The notes under the pieces: model-generated
Databases searched by the model: none
What the model was told of the DNA's origin: nothing
What the model saw: the letters and a program-made list of their open reading frames with translations, nothing else
NCBI GenBank assembly: GCA_012932865.1
Contig: SAXG01000090.1
Coordinates: 1 to 64,000 of the forward strand
Source: Amylostereum areolatum
Taxonomy: Eukaryota > Basidiomycota > Agaricomycetes > Russulales > Stereaceae
Direction of reading: 5' to 3'
Length of the DNA stretch: 64,000 bases
Translations under genes and position numbers: made by a program
Shown: positions 41,981 through 51,921 of the stretch, one piece after another
Layout: the number at the start of each line of letters is the position of its first letter
How positions within the stretch are numbered: position 1 is the stretch's first letter

Positions 41981-44341
41981 TTATGTCCTCCTCCGTTTTC
42001 CTACTACGTTTTCCTCCATCGCCGAGCTCTTGCGCTTGACGCTTTCCACGAGACTCTTCAAGTTTTGGCCGGCATTTGAAATAGCTATACTTGAGGATCT
42101 TATCTCCTCGGACTGGCCTGTATAACGCTTCTGTTTCTGTCGTTGGGATCGTTCATTCAGAAGAGCCGACATGGCTGTTGTTTTCTTGAAACTGGAGAAT
42201 GACAGAGTTGAGTGGTGTTAGAAAGGAGACCGAAGCATGCCTTACCGTGGATTGCTCGGATCGATGGCGAAGTTGTAATCTTCGTGCAAGGCCTTGAAAC
42301 GGTCGTCCTTGACGTCGATAGAGAACTCCTCCTGGATCTCGTTATTCCCCTCTTCGCTTTGGCCACCCTTCCCCTTCCCCCTCTTTTTCTTACCCTTCTT
42401 TTTCTCGGCCTTGATAATAGCCTTGATATCGAAATGGTTGGGCTCGACATCGGCGTTGTCAGAGGCGACCAACAGAGACAATTCATTTTGGGAGGAAGTT
42501 TGGCGTTGATCGTGGCCGTCCACAAGCCCTTTTCGTTCCCGTTTGCTCTTCGTCGCTTCAGTCTTCGGTTGGGAGGAAGCGCCCTGTTCATCATCCTCTC
42601 CACCGCTATCACCGAAGAAATCATCACCATCCAGTGGCTCCTTTTTGTTAGTGTCCGTATCCATCTTCTGGTCCTCTTTGCGCCTTTTCCGTTTCTCCTT
42701 CATCTTCCTCTGGTACTTCTCCAGCGTCGTCTCCTCCCCTCCCTTGGCTTCGCTGAGGGCGGGCATAAACGTAACCTCCATGTCGACGTCGTCTTCGCCA
42801 CCATCTGCACCGTAGCTGCTATTGCCCCACCCTTCGGGAAGGTCGTTCCCGCCGCCACCTAGTAGAAGGGAACGCATTTTGTTGCGGTCCATGGCCTTTT
42901 GACCGAGGCCTGAACCACCTGCATCTGACTCGGAGTCAGACGACGAGGCTATGTAGGCTCGGAAGTCGTTCTCCTCCATCTCTTTGCGCGTCAAGGTACG
43001 TCGGGTGACGCGACTACGTTCCGGGTCCTCCTGATCCCATGTAAGCTTTACCTTTGAGTGCCTAAGGGCCTGCAGGGGGCAATTCAGCATCGGCATCGTG
43101 GAATGAGGGTTGTACCAACGTCTGTCACGAAGTCAAGGGCTTTGTAATCGGAGATGGGGTCAGAGGTCGTAGCCTCATCTCTAAGAGTGTGTATAAGTGC
43201 TAAGTATGATGTTCGAGCGACTCCAAGGACAGACCTCCAGTCTTCGTTGAATTCCATATCGTCCGGTACGAAGCTCATGTCAAAAACGTTGGCGGATCGT
43301 TCCAGCTCCGTACCCTGGAGCTCGTTCACGAGATGCGACGCGACCTGGACGTTATCGCATTCTACAATTGCATAGTAATAACTAAACTTCGCCACGTTAT
43401 ATATGGATGCGACGTATGAAGATGGCAACGCTCACCGAAGTCGTTCCAGCTGATATCTCCTGAGAGCATCTTCGTCATATTCGTCGGCGTCCCCCGTCTC
43501 GTAGATGTTCTCCGCATTGACCTCTTCCTCGACCACGGGTTTCTTCCTTAGGAGTTCGACTGGCGGTCCCTCCCTCTCCTCCTTCTCCATACGTTCTTTT
43601 CCGAATTGACTGGGGAAGACGCGCACGCTGATCACCTTTCCCCGGACCACAGGAGCAGCTTTTGCGCCAGGCTTGGAGGAGGTATGGGAGGATGAAAGCG
43701 TGGAGTCCAAGATTTTGTATAGGTGAGTTGCACGGACATGATCCCAATCAAGGTTGACGATAGCCAAACGGCGAGTGTGGGGCGTGTCATCTTCATCCGG
43801 GTCCTGCTCTGATCGTGTATGGGTGTATGCGGCAGCCTGCGCATCCAAATCCGCGAAGTCGTCTTCGTCGAGGTCGATTTCAGCTTCTTCGGAGTCTTTA
43901 AGGACATTTATAGGTCTGGATTGATCGTGGCCAAGGGCGACGAAGCCTCCGTCACTCTGATCATCATCCGAGGGCTCGTGGATATCCTCCTCATCGGAAG
44001 ATTCGAGGAGAATTTCACCACGAGCGTAGTCAGGTCCTGGCGCGGGCTCCTCGGGGTCTTCGTTTTCGAGGCGGTAAAAACGCCTGAGGTTGTCTTTTTC
44101 ATGGTCGTCTGAGAGTGGTCGACCGTACTTGTCTACGCGACCTAGAGACCGTTGAGGATATATGATCAGATGGTGCACGAGATGGAGCAGAGGTTCACGC
44201 ACCGCCCTTGTTACTCTTCTTACTCTTGTCGTCCTGAAAAATGGATTTGAAGCGGTCATCGAGGACGACCTTGGAGTGTTGCTTTTTTGGACGGCGAAAG
44301 CGAGGGTCTGTCTTGAAGCGAGCGAAACGAGGATCCGACAT
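41981..44341 (-). CDS. ESF1: Pre-rRNA-processing protein ESF1
   Basis: The start MSDPRFARFKTDPRFRRPKK at 44341 is the ESF1 N-terminal signature, followed by VDKYGRPLSDDHEKDNLRRF. A long acidic region comes next, then RLAIVNLDWDHVRATHLYKI, an RRM-like fold completed by YYYAIVECDNVQVASHLVNE and RSANVFDMSFVPDDMEF. Later exons have LTWDQEDPERSRVTRRTLTR, Lys/Glu-rich stretches, and the NUC153 motif DDRFKALHEDYNFAIDPSNP. The basic tail ends VESVKRKSSAMEENVVGKRR. ESF1 acts in the nucleolus on 18S rRNA maturation. Confidence 0.92.
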
Positions 44342-44704
44342 GAACGGTGAGAAAATGACAGAGCGAGCCAAGAGCGAGCAATAGTACTTCGCGGGTCAGA
44401 ATGGCGGCGTCTCCGAGCGAGTGGAACGCGGCCCACGCGGGGAGGAGTGCGTGAGAACAGCCGCCATGGAAACTGCCCTCGCTCTTGCTACATATATCCC
44501 ATCTTTCCACTCGATCGCATTCTCTCCCGCTCATCTTTAGGTTCGTGGTGCTCCCTCTCCCCTTCCCTCCCTCTCACTTTCGCTGACATTTTTCGTAGCT
44601 TTCCTTTACCCCATTCTTTCCTTTTTCTACGCAAAGGCCGCAGGACGACCTCTCAGCCCTTCCTATCCGGCATCTACTCTCTTTCATCGCTTCATTCCCT
44701 TACC
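44342..44704. promoter_or_regulatory. Divergent promoter ESF1 / Kex2-repeat gene
   Basis: 363 bases. The right half is strongly C/T-rich on the plus strand (44540-44700, runs such as ctccctctccccttccctcc), a pyrimidine-rich leader typical of highly expressed fungal genes, here serving the secreted repeat protein. Confidence 0.5.
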
Positions 44705-45471
44705 ATGTTTCCTTCTCGTTTCGCATCTCTCGCCGTAATGGCTTTCGTCGCTATCTCTCAGGTCGCCGCGGCACCTACACCCCTGCCTCTTCGCCTCGGG
44801 GTACGTTGTCTTTCTGCTTTTCCAATATCTTACTCATTTTCGTGTAGTTTGCTGCCTCACAGATGCATCAGCGTGAACCAGCTCCACTTCCTGTAATCGC
44901 TGCATACGAACGGCGTGCGGATGCGGATATCAACACTATCCCTGCCGAACAGGCAACCACTGCTCCAGATGGTGTCATGAAGCTGTATGGATCTGCAAAC
45001 GCGAAACGTGCGGACGAAGACATCAACACCATCCCTGCCGAGCAAGCCACAACTGCCCCCGACGGCGTCATGAAGTTGTACGGCTCTGCCAATGCGAAAC
45101 GTGCGGACGAAGATATCAACACTATCCCTGCCGAGCAAGCTACGACCGCTCCGGATGGTGTCATGAAGCTGTATGGTTCAGCGAACGCGAAACGCGCGGA
45201 CGAAGACATCAACACTATCCCTGCCGAGCAAGCTACAACTGCTCCAGATGGCGTCATGAAGCTGTATGGATCTGCAAATGCGAAACGTGCGGACGAAGAC
45301 ATCAACACGATTCCCGAAGATCAGGCCACGACCGCTCCGGATGGTGTTATGAAGCTGTATGGCTCCGCCAACGCAAAGCGGGATGACGCGGATATCAACA
45401 CGATCCCCGCCGAGCAAGCCACGACTGCCCCGGACGGCGTCATGAGGTTGTACGGCAGCGGTGCCAACTAG
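44705..45471 (+). CDS. Secreted Kex2-processed repeat protein (KEP), possible peptide precursor
   Basis: Exon 1 (ATG 44705) encodes a signal peptide (MFPSRFASLAVMAFVAISQV, cleavage after AAA likely). A short intron (GTACGT donor, TGTAG end) joins FAASQMHQREPAP. Then come six units of 31 residues starting at 44917, 45010, 45103, 45196, 45289 and 45382. Each reads A-D-x-D-INTIPAEQ, then ATTAPDG, then VMKLYGSANAKR. The KR at each unit end is a Kex2 site; the first unit is preceded by RR. Unit 5 has IPEDQ, and unit 6 begins DDAD and ends MRLYGSGAN without KR. There are no Cys residues. Kex2 and Kex1 would release near-identical 29-mers. KEPs include mating pheromones, Rep1-type surface peptides and ustiloxin-type RiPPs. 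No UstYa-like or other modifying enzyme is seen in the window. Confidence 0.85.
44917..45468 (+). repeat. Six 93-bp coding tandem repeats
   Basis: The period is exactly 93 bases. Copies differ mostly at third codon positions (for example gaacaggcaaccact against gagcaagccacaact for EQATT) while the peptide stays constant. Confidence 0.9.
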
Positions 45472-45828
45472 ATCGTTCCCGTAAGTACCTCTGTCTACTT
45501 CTCACAACATTACTCATAAGTTATTCACACCAATGGATTCCGTGGCACAGAGGATGTTGATCTTCCTTTTGATGACGACCTGGAAGTCGTAGGGTACTTA
45601 GGAGGGTGGGGTTTTGACAGTGCTCGTGCTCTTTCCATCATCGCACGACTTGCGTAGACTTTCCATACTGTACATTGGTGCTTGATCATTGGAATATGAG
45701 CGGATTGAATGGGTAATAATCGACGGGAAGGACTTGCGCGCACGGTGTACACGTCGGAAGGTGGGTTCTGTAAGTCTATGATACTCTCCAGGCTTCATTA
45801 TCCTTCACCGCATCAATGCTACACATAG
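45472..45828. other. Spacer after the Kex2-repeat gene
   Basis: 357 bases between convergent genes. A GTAAGT ten bases past the repeat-gene stop could be a 3' UTR intron donor. No gene seen. Confidence 0.4.
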
Positions 45829-47882
45829 TCATCGTCCATTGGGCTGTGCAGCCAACCAAATGCATACTCTGCCATGATCGTCACCTGTCACTAGAAGTTC
45901 TCCGTCCATAGCCATGTCCACAAGCTCGTGGTACTCGGGGGCAACGTCATCGCTACCTGCATGTCGAGGAACGCGCTCTGCGTCCCAACCTAGGCCTCTG
46001 TTCCATTTCCACGGCACCGCCGTCGAAGCTTGGTTGCGGATGCCAGGAATTTGTCCGCCGCCTTCGTCCTCGTCATCATCGTCCTCGTATCCATCCAAAG
46101 TATCCCTGTCTGGGGTTGAGCCCTCCCTCGAAAGGCTGGATCCTTCCGTAGTCGTCGGCTCGTCTCCGGGGAAGGGAGGTGGTACGACACAGGGGAGGTC
46201 TTTCACCCTTATCAGCCGTATTGCCTTCGACAAAGACAGGGCAAGTAAGGGACCGTCATTGTATGTGAATGGGGAGACTTTGATGCGCAGGGAGGCATGT
46301 GGATGGGGTAACTCCAGTATGCGTTGGATGTGGAACGATGCTGATCCGCAACGATTAGCTATTGTTCTTCAGCACTGACTTGTTCGACTAACCACTATCT
46401 TGAGAATCCTGCGGGGGGTGAGCAATCATCACCAAATGGAGGAGGGTTCATACTGACTAACACGCATCCCCTCAGTCAGTTCTGGTCGTGCGATTGACCA
46501 GGCGGGAAGAAGCGCTCGAGACCGTACCATGACCAGACACAAAGGGTTCCTGCCTCGTTATCACGAGGAGCCTCTTTATGCACTAAGACTGGGCCACTAT
46601 GTGTCACTAGGGTGGTCTCATCAAGCCTGAAAGTAGCCCCTTTCATATCATTGAGTTTTACAAGGGTAAGAGCTTACCATGCTACAGATAACACCATCGC
46701 GCGGTGGATGCGATCAGTGCTAAACATGGGCTTGTCTTCACGGACTAGGGCCTCTCCGCGAGGTTGCATACGCCATATTTTGATCGCACGGTCGACCTAG
46801 ACGATGGTGGAAAGAAAGGTTGTCAGAAAAACGTTGTGGGCAACCATTGTGAGATATATACTCAACTCCGCACGTTGCAATGGCGGGCAAGGTGGGATGA
46901 AAGGCAGAACTCATCACAGCAGCCTGATGACCGCCAGTCTTATTTCCTACCAAGACAACGACGCATCGTCCCAAACCAGTCCCTTCCTCCTCAGAGGATC
47001 GAAGTCCGTGCGGCACCCCGCCTTTGCTTGGGCCGTAACCTGGCGTCCAACATGGATTATCGTCGGCATTCTTGCTAGGGGGCAAAGAAATATCGTATAT
47101 CCGCGCAGTGAAATCTTCTGATGTCGTGCATATCCACGAGGGATTCCTGGGGTGTGTTGCGATGGATGTAATGTCCTGATAAGGTGTAAGGTATGGCGCG
47201 CGGTGATCGAATGCAATACGTACACCGCCGTGACCCTGCAGTTTGCTGACAGCAGGACGTGTGTGGTTCTGGATTCCATGACCAGTGGCAGCATTTAGAT
47301 CGATGACGAAAAGAAGCCGTCGACAGGAAAACACGAGGAGCGGCGAAAGGGCATTGTCGTGGCTCAATGCCCATGACATAGCACCTACGGGAAAATGTAC
47401 CTCCTCGGTTCCGCTGACCTTCGCTCGTCCATGAGAGAGGTGAATTATCGCATGGAATTGCTCGTGCTCACCTTTAGTTTAGGAATCGTCACTCGTATAG
47501 GTTGTCGAGGTGTACCGTTCGGTCCTGGTGCCATAAATTTGACAATCACTTCACCGGTTCCTCCAAGTGTAATAGCGCCTGTCCATTCACGAAGCATGTT
47601 TCTCCATTTCTCCTTTGACGAATCTCGCTGTAGGCTTCCGCCCCACAGAATCTCTAAGGACCGCATCGTCCAAGGGAACACAGCCAGGCAAGAATAGGGA
47701 CTCCCATTGCCCTGGAATGAGAAGCAATTACGGCAATCCGTGGCCATCGAAACAGAGAGTCGTGAGCCTACCGGTATTTGCTTGAATAGTCTGTACGGAA
47801 CGCCTTGGTTGGGCCGTTCGTTCGCGTCTGCATTGTTGACGAGGTTTGGAGGACGACCCAGCTCTTCGGGGATGGTATCCAT
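45829..47882 (-). CDS. WD40 protein, probably EED/ESC-like Polycomb subunit
   Basis: The ATG at 47882 begins MDTIPEELGRPPNLVNNADA. Beta-propeller repeats are visible in GHGIQNHTRPAVSKLQGHGG, DITSIATHPRNPSWICTTSE followed by DFTARIYDISLPP, and GHQAAVMSSAFHPTLPAIAT followed by CGVDRAIKIW. Then come LVTHSGPVLVHKEAP and TLCVWSWYGLERFFPPGQ. The C-terminal exon has a Glu/Asp-rich loop and a last blade ending LVTGDDHGRVCIWLAAQP. The spacing of histone-pocket-like blades and the HPRNP, IHRA-type phrases resemble EED, the H3K27me3-reading subunit of PRC2. A different WD40 family cannot be excluded. It shares a 179-bp divergent promoter with the complex I gene. Confidence 0.6.
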
Positions 47883-48061
47883 CACCAAGGTTTATTAGAA
47901 GTGACTGGATCCTAGACAAGCTCGACGAAAGTTCATGAAGTAGAGGTGAAGTGGCATTGTAGGTTTGGTGAAAGGAACGGTGACGCCCGGCCGAAAACGG
48001 CATGAGAGGCTTGAGACTTGTCCGTCGCGCGCCGTCCGCCCTTCCACACTAACTTACCACC

Positions 48062-48664
48062 ATGGCCTTCGCTGCTGCGTCCTCCTCAGACACACCAGCC
48101 TACGAAGACAAATCTGCCATCCGCAATGGGGCTACGGCTGGGATGCAGGCTGCCCTCGCCGGCGCCTTCGTCAGCGCCGTGCAAAACGCTCTTGGAACGC
48201 ACTCGCAGGGAGCGGCTGGGTTCATCACGCGAACCGGGGGCACCATCGGATTTTTTGGTGTGTCCTCCCCCTCTTGTCCTACAGTCTCAACTGACAGAAT
48301 AAAATCCACTATGTAGCGGCGATGGGTGGTACCTTTGCATTGACCGAATCCGTGGTCGCCAACCAGCGCAGGAAAGATGATGCGTTGAACGGAGTTGCCG
48401 GCGGGTGTGCGGCGGGTTTCCTAGCTGGACTTAGAGGTATGCATGTTGTTTACACAAAACCGTCAGACTGTTGATTCTCTTGGTAAAGCTCGTTCTCTTC
48501 CCATCGCCGTAGGGTCATGCGCCGTCATTGGTGCTGCAGTGGGAGCATTCGATTATGGCGGAACCTCGTTGCAAGGGGATCCCAACCAGACTTTCGAGGA
48601 AAGGCGCAAGCGATTCTTCAAACAACATCCGTCGTCACCTCCCCTCGCACACGCAGAGGAATAG
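48062..48664 (+). CDS. Complex I accessory subunit NDUFA11 / 21.3 kDa (Tim17 family)
   Basis: The start MAFAAASSSDTPAYEDKSAI is at 48062. Four glycine-rich hydrophobic helices follow (ATAGMQAALAGAFVSAVQNA, TGGTIGFFAAMGGTFALTES, GVAGGCAAGFLAGLRAR, IAVGSCAVIGAAVGAFDYGG), the pattern of the Tim17/22/23 superfamily. The tail (FEERRKRFFKQHPSSP) matches the fungal 21.3-kDa/B14.7 subunit. It sits in the membrane arm of NADH:ubiquinone oxidoreductase. Two introns interrupt it, near 48258-48316 and 48436-48512. A Tim22-like import protein is a weaker alternative. Confidence 0.8.
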
Positions 48665-48842
48665 AGTATATATTCTGTTCTTCCCTTTTGAATGGAGCCT
48701 TTTGCCGTCGCCGCGTCCAGATTATCCCATCGGGAACGAAACGCGCTATGTGCATAGAGTTATAGGTAGTATGGAGAAGTCATGCATGCGTGACAGGCTG
48801 AGGGCAGATAAGTACATTCGCAGAAGTCGGACTACGACACAA

Positions 48843-51718
48843 CTATTCCTCTTCCTTAATATCCTCTTCTTCGCCGCTGCCCCTGCGCGAAAGCTCATTG
48901 AGAACATCATCAGGATGCGTCTCCAGGAAATCTTTCCAAGAAGGTGCTGTTATACATGTCGCCTGAATGCGACAAGGCGGTTCAGTCCGGTAGACATGGT
49001 CATCCCAACTGAGACCTCACCTGCTTGTTCAGTATTGGCCAAAGCGCCTCCTCATCTCCGACTTGGTCGAGATCATGGACGAGCAGGAAGCTGACCAGTG
49101 TCTCGAAGTCTTTCTTATAGGCGTCTGGCGAAGTGAGACCTGAAGCGACACCCGGCGACTCGGGGCTTGATCCTGGCTGAGGCTCAATCAATTGCTCGAC
49201 CTCTGTCTGCTCTTCGGCGTGGGTTTCAAAATTGTCGGCATCTGCGTCAGTAGAAGGTGGAGGCTTCGATCCGCCATCCCCTTCCATCTGACCGCGTTCA
49301 GTCGAAACAGGCTGATATTCAACCCGGATACTGTCAAATGTACTCTTGTTTTTACGCAACCATTGTTCCCACGAGGACAAGGGATGGTGAGGCATCTTTG
49401 GAAATTTGTTTAGCACGATGAAGGTAGGAGGCAAGCGATGAATCACCTTATCGTGCAAACGGTGGGCCATATTCTTCGTAGCCATCCATGAATTCTTGTC
49501 GAATATTCGCCGAATGAATTCCCAGCTGTAGTCATTTTCAGCGGCCGTGAATGAGTACCTTCCTCGGGCTATTTCGACAGGTGCAGGGGGCTCGGGACTG
49601 CTGTGGCGAGACGCTTTGCCCTTTGCACTTTGACCTCTTCGTTGTGGTTCCCCTTCGCCCGATTCCGGAGTAGGGGGCACGTCTGGATGTTTTTCATACG
49701 CAGTAAAGAAGGATGTGGATTTCCGCCCTTTCTTCTTCTTGGGAGAAGGTGCTTGCATAAGGGAATAGTCATCGGGATCTTGGAGTTTGCCCTCTTCGAC
49801 GGAATTCAAGATAAAATCGGCACTGACAACGATTCTTGCGCATGTATCCGCTTCACGTCGAAGATCACGATACGTTGTCAAGCGCGTGCACATGACACAG
49901 TAGGCGGCAGTGCCGATATCAGCAGTTATCCTCCCTCCGTTTTTCTGCATAACGTTAAATTAAGCCTACGCAACAGATAATTGTACCCCACAAACCTTGA
50001 TAGCTGTTGTGACCTCCGTGCGATCACGAAGCTCGATCTGAACAAAGATATCGAGCGGTTCTCCCTTCTTGGTGGTGAACACTTTGCCCTTAACCGACTG
50101 TTGGGATCGGTGTTTGCTAGAGGTAGTAGCACCTGAGGGTTGGCCTTTCTCCCTTTTCAGTGCAGGTGGAAGTTTGGCGCGTTCCTCTGTGGCACGGAGA
50201 GAAGAATGCGAAGAGGTTGACTTCCCCTTCCGTTTAGAGTGTGGTGCAGATGATGACGCTGGCTTGTTGGGCTTGGGTGTCCGTTTCGAAGCCGGACGAC
50301 CGTTACCACTACCACGAACGTCGACTTCGTCTTCTTCAGATGACGAATCGTACACGTTACTCTTTCGTTTCCGTGAGGACGCAGGCGCTGTGTGTGACTG
50401 TCCACTCGGCCCTTGGTGAGACGGTGACGCTGTCGGCTGCACGAGCGGTTGAGGGAGGTATGAGCGGACTGCCTGTAACAGCGGAGTGACGGGATCGTTT
50501 CTAGACTGGGCGATAGATAGAAGAGTCTCCACGACTTGGGGATCGTTCAGGTTGTAATGCTGAGCAAGGGACTGGAAGGTAGTCAGACCATTTAGAAGGG
50601 CTGGGTTATAAGGTTGAACAAGTGGTAGAGATGAGGGCATTGGCTGCTGGGATTGGAACGGTGGAGTGTATGGCAGTCCGGGAAATAATTGCTGCTGCTG
50701 TTGGGCTGAGATTTGTTGTTGCATGGCCTGAGCAATGATTTCTTGGAAATGTGGCGGCAACGACTGTTGCGGTGATGTGGATTGGTGTGATAGGGCTTGT
50801 TGTTGTAGCATGTGCAATTGAGAGGAGATCGAGAGCTGTGAAGTGGGTAAAGAAGGTGGGTTGACTGGCACACTAGTCTGAGCGCCCTGGGTCCCAAATA
50901 GCCCTTGACCAGGTAGAGAGAACGGGTTTGGCAACATGGGAGCACTCATGGAAGTAGAAGAGTGTGAAGCGGAGGAACGTGGGTCGCAAGAGTTTATCAG
51001 AGGCACTTGGGAAGAGGCAACCGGCGAGCCAGCGGCAAAGGATGTTGATCGAGAAGCTATGGGTGAGGATGAGGTAGGTCTGTCGCCTGCTCGCCGTGAA
51101 GATGCTTCTGCTGTTGACCGTCGTGTCCGGCCTGTGGTACTCACGATGGGGGTGGGCCGCGGAGTGGGGAGTGGGCTTCTTTAGGAGTTTAGAAACCGCT
51201 ATAAGGCCAATGAAGGTTAGCACTCACTGGGCAGCCGAGGTTGAGTGCACGATGTCTTCCCCGTCCGCGCCGTCCTCCTCCCCCTCCCCCTCATCACTGT
51301 CATCTAGAGGTAGACCGTCGTCGATCGCCTTTGCTCCTCCGTAGTCTTCATCGCGAAGGAGCGCTTTTCCAGCGGTGATACACGCTTGAACCCACGTTGA
51401 TTGTACACAAACCTTGCCAGGGTATCGACCACGAATAAGGGATCTTCCTGTGGACGTGTGGGGGTCTAGAATAAGGACCGAAGCTAGGTTGACATCGCTC
51501 TGAATCCGGGCGCCGGATGTCTGCAAGGGAGATGATCGCTTATTGGACAGAAGACCGAAGACATGGATGCGGCGTACGCGTAGAATCCGCTGTAAGCGTT
51601 TCTTATCTTCACTCGAGGTACCAGAGTCGATGAACACGACGAGAGGGGAACCGTCGAGATCATGAAATAGCTTTGGTACCTCCAGACTTTCCTGGGTGGG
51701 AGGTAATGAGACGTCCAT
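48843..51718 (-). CDS. BRCT-Myb protein, possible Rap1/TERF2IP homolog
   Basis: Exon 1 (ATG 51718) carries a BRCT-like domain (PLVVFIDSGTSSEDKKRLQR, VLILDPHTSTGRSL, CVQSTWVQACITAGKAL). Exon 2 is a long Gln/Ser/Pro-rich linker with a basic KRK patch. It then enters a second BRCT (DIFVQIELRDRTEVTTAI, KKNGGRITADIGTAAYCVM, CARIVVSADFILNSVEEG). A Myb/SANT-like domain follows: YSFTAAENDYSWEFIRRIFD, then HHPLSSWEQWLRKNK. The end is an acidic helical domain closing with SWKDFLETHPDDVLNELSR and TAG at 48843-48845. BRCT plus Myb plus an acidic C-terminal domain is the Rap1 layout, so a telomere role is plausible; it is not proven here. Confidence 0.6.
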
Positions 51719-51921
51719 CGTGAAGGCGTGAGCGAAGCTCTGGCTATTGTCGCCGCTGCGTCACGGTGTGGGTCGAGGGCCCGCCGTCGGCCCGAGATAG
51801 CCGCTTCACAGCTCCCATCAGTCTCTTTGTTCGACCAACTTTCGACCAACTACATCGAACCTCGACGATCAGCCTCGAATGCTACGACGTCCATCATCGC
51901 GTGGTTGGTTTCCGTAGCGAC
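51719..51921. promoter_or_regulatory. Divergent promoter BRCT-Myb / kinase-like gene
   Basis: 203 bases between the two start codons. No clear motif seen. Confidence 0.4.

Noticed and set aside
42212..42862. 216-codon plus-strand ORF opposite ESF1
   Set aside because: Hydrophobic-looking antisense of the Glu/Lys-rich ESF1 region, a common artefact.
44868..45417. Minus-strand repeat ORFs opposite the Kex2-repeat gene
   Set aside because: They exist only because the plus-strand repeat has a period divisible by three; no signal peptide or start context.
44917..45468. Reading the 93-bp repeats as a CRISPR-like array or minisatellite
   Set aside because: Repeats are contiguous, coding, in frame and diverge at silent sites; there are no spacers and this is a eukaryotic genome.
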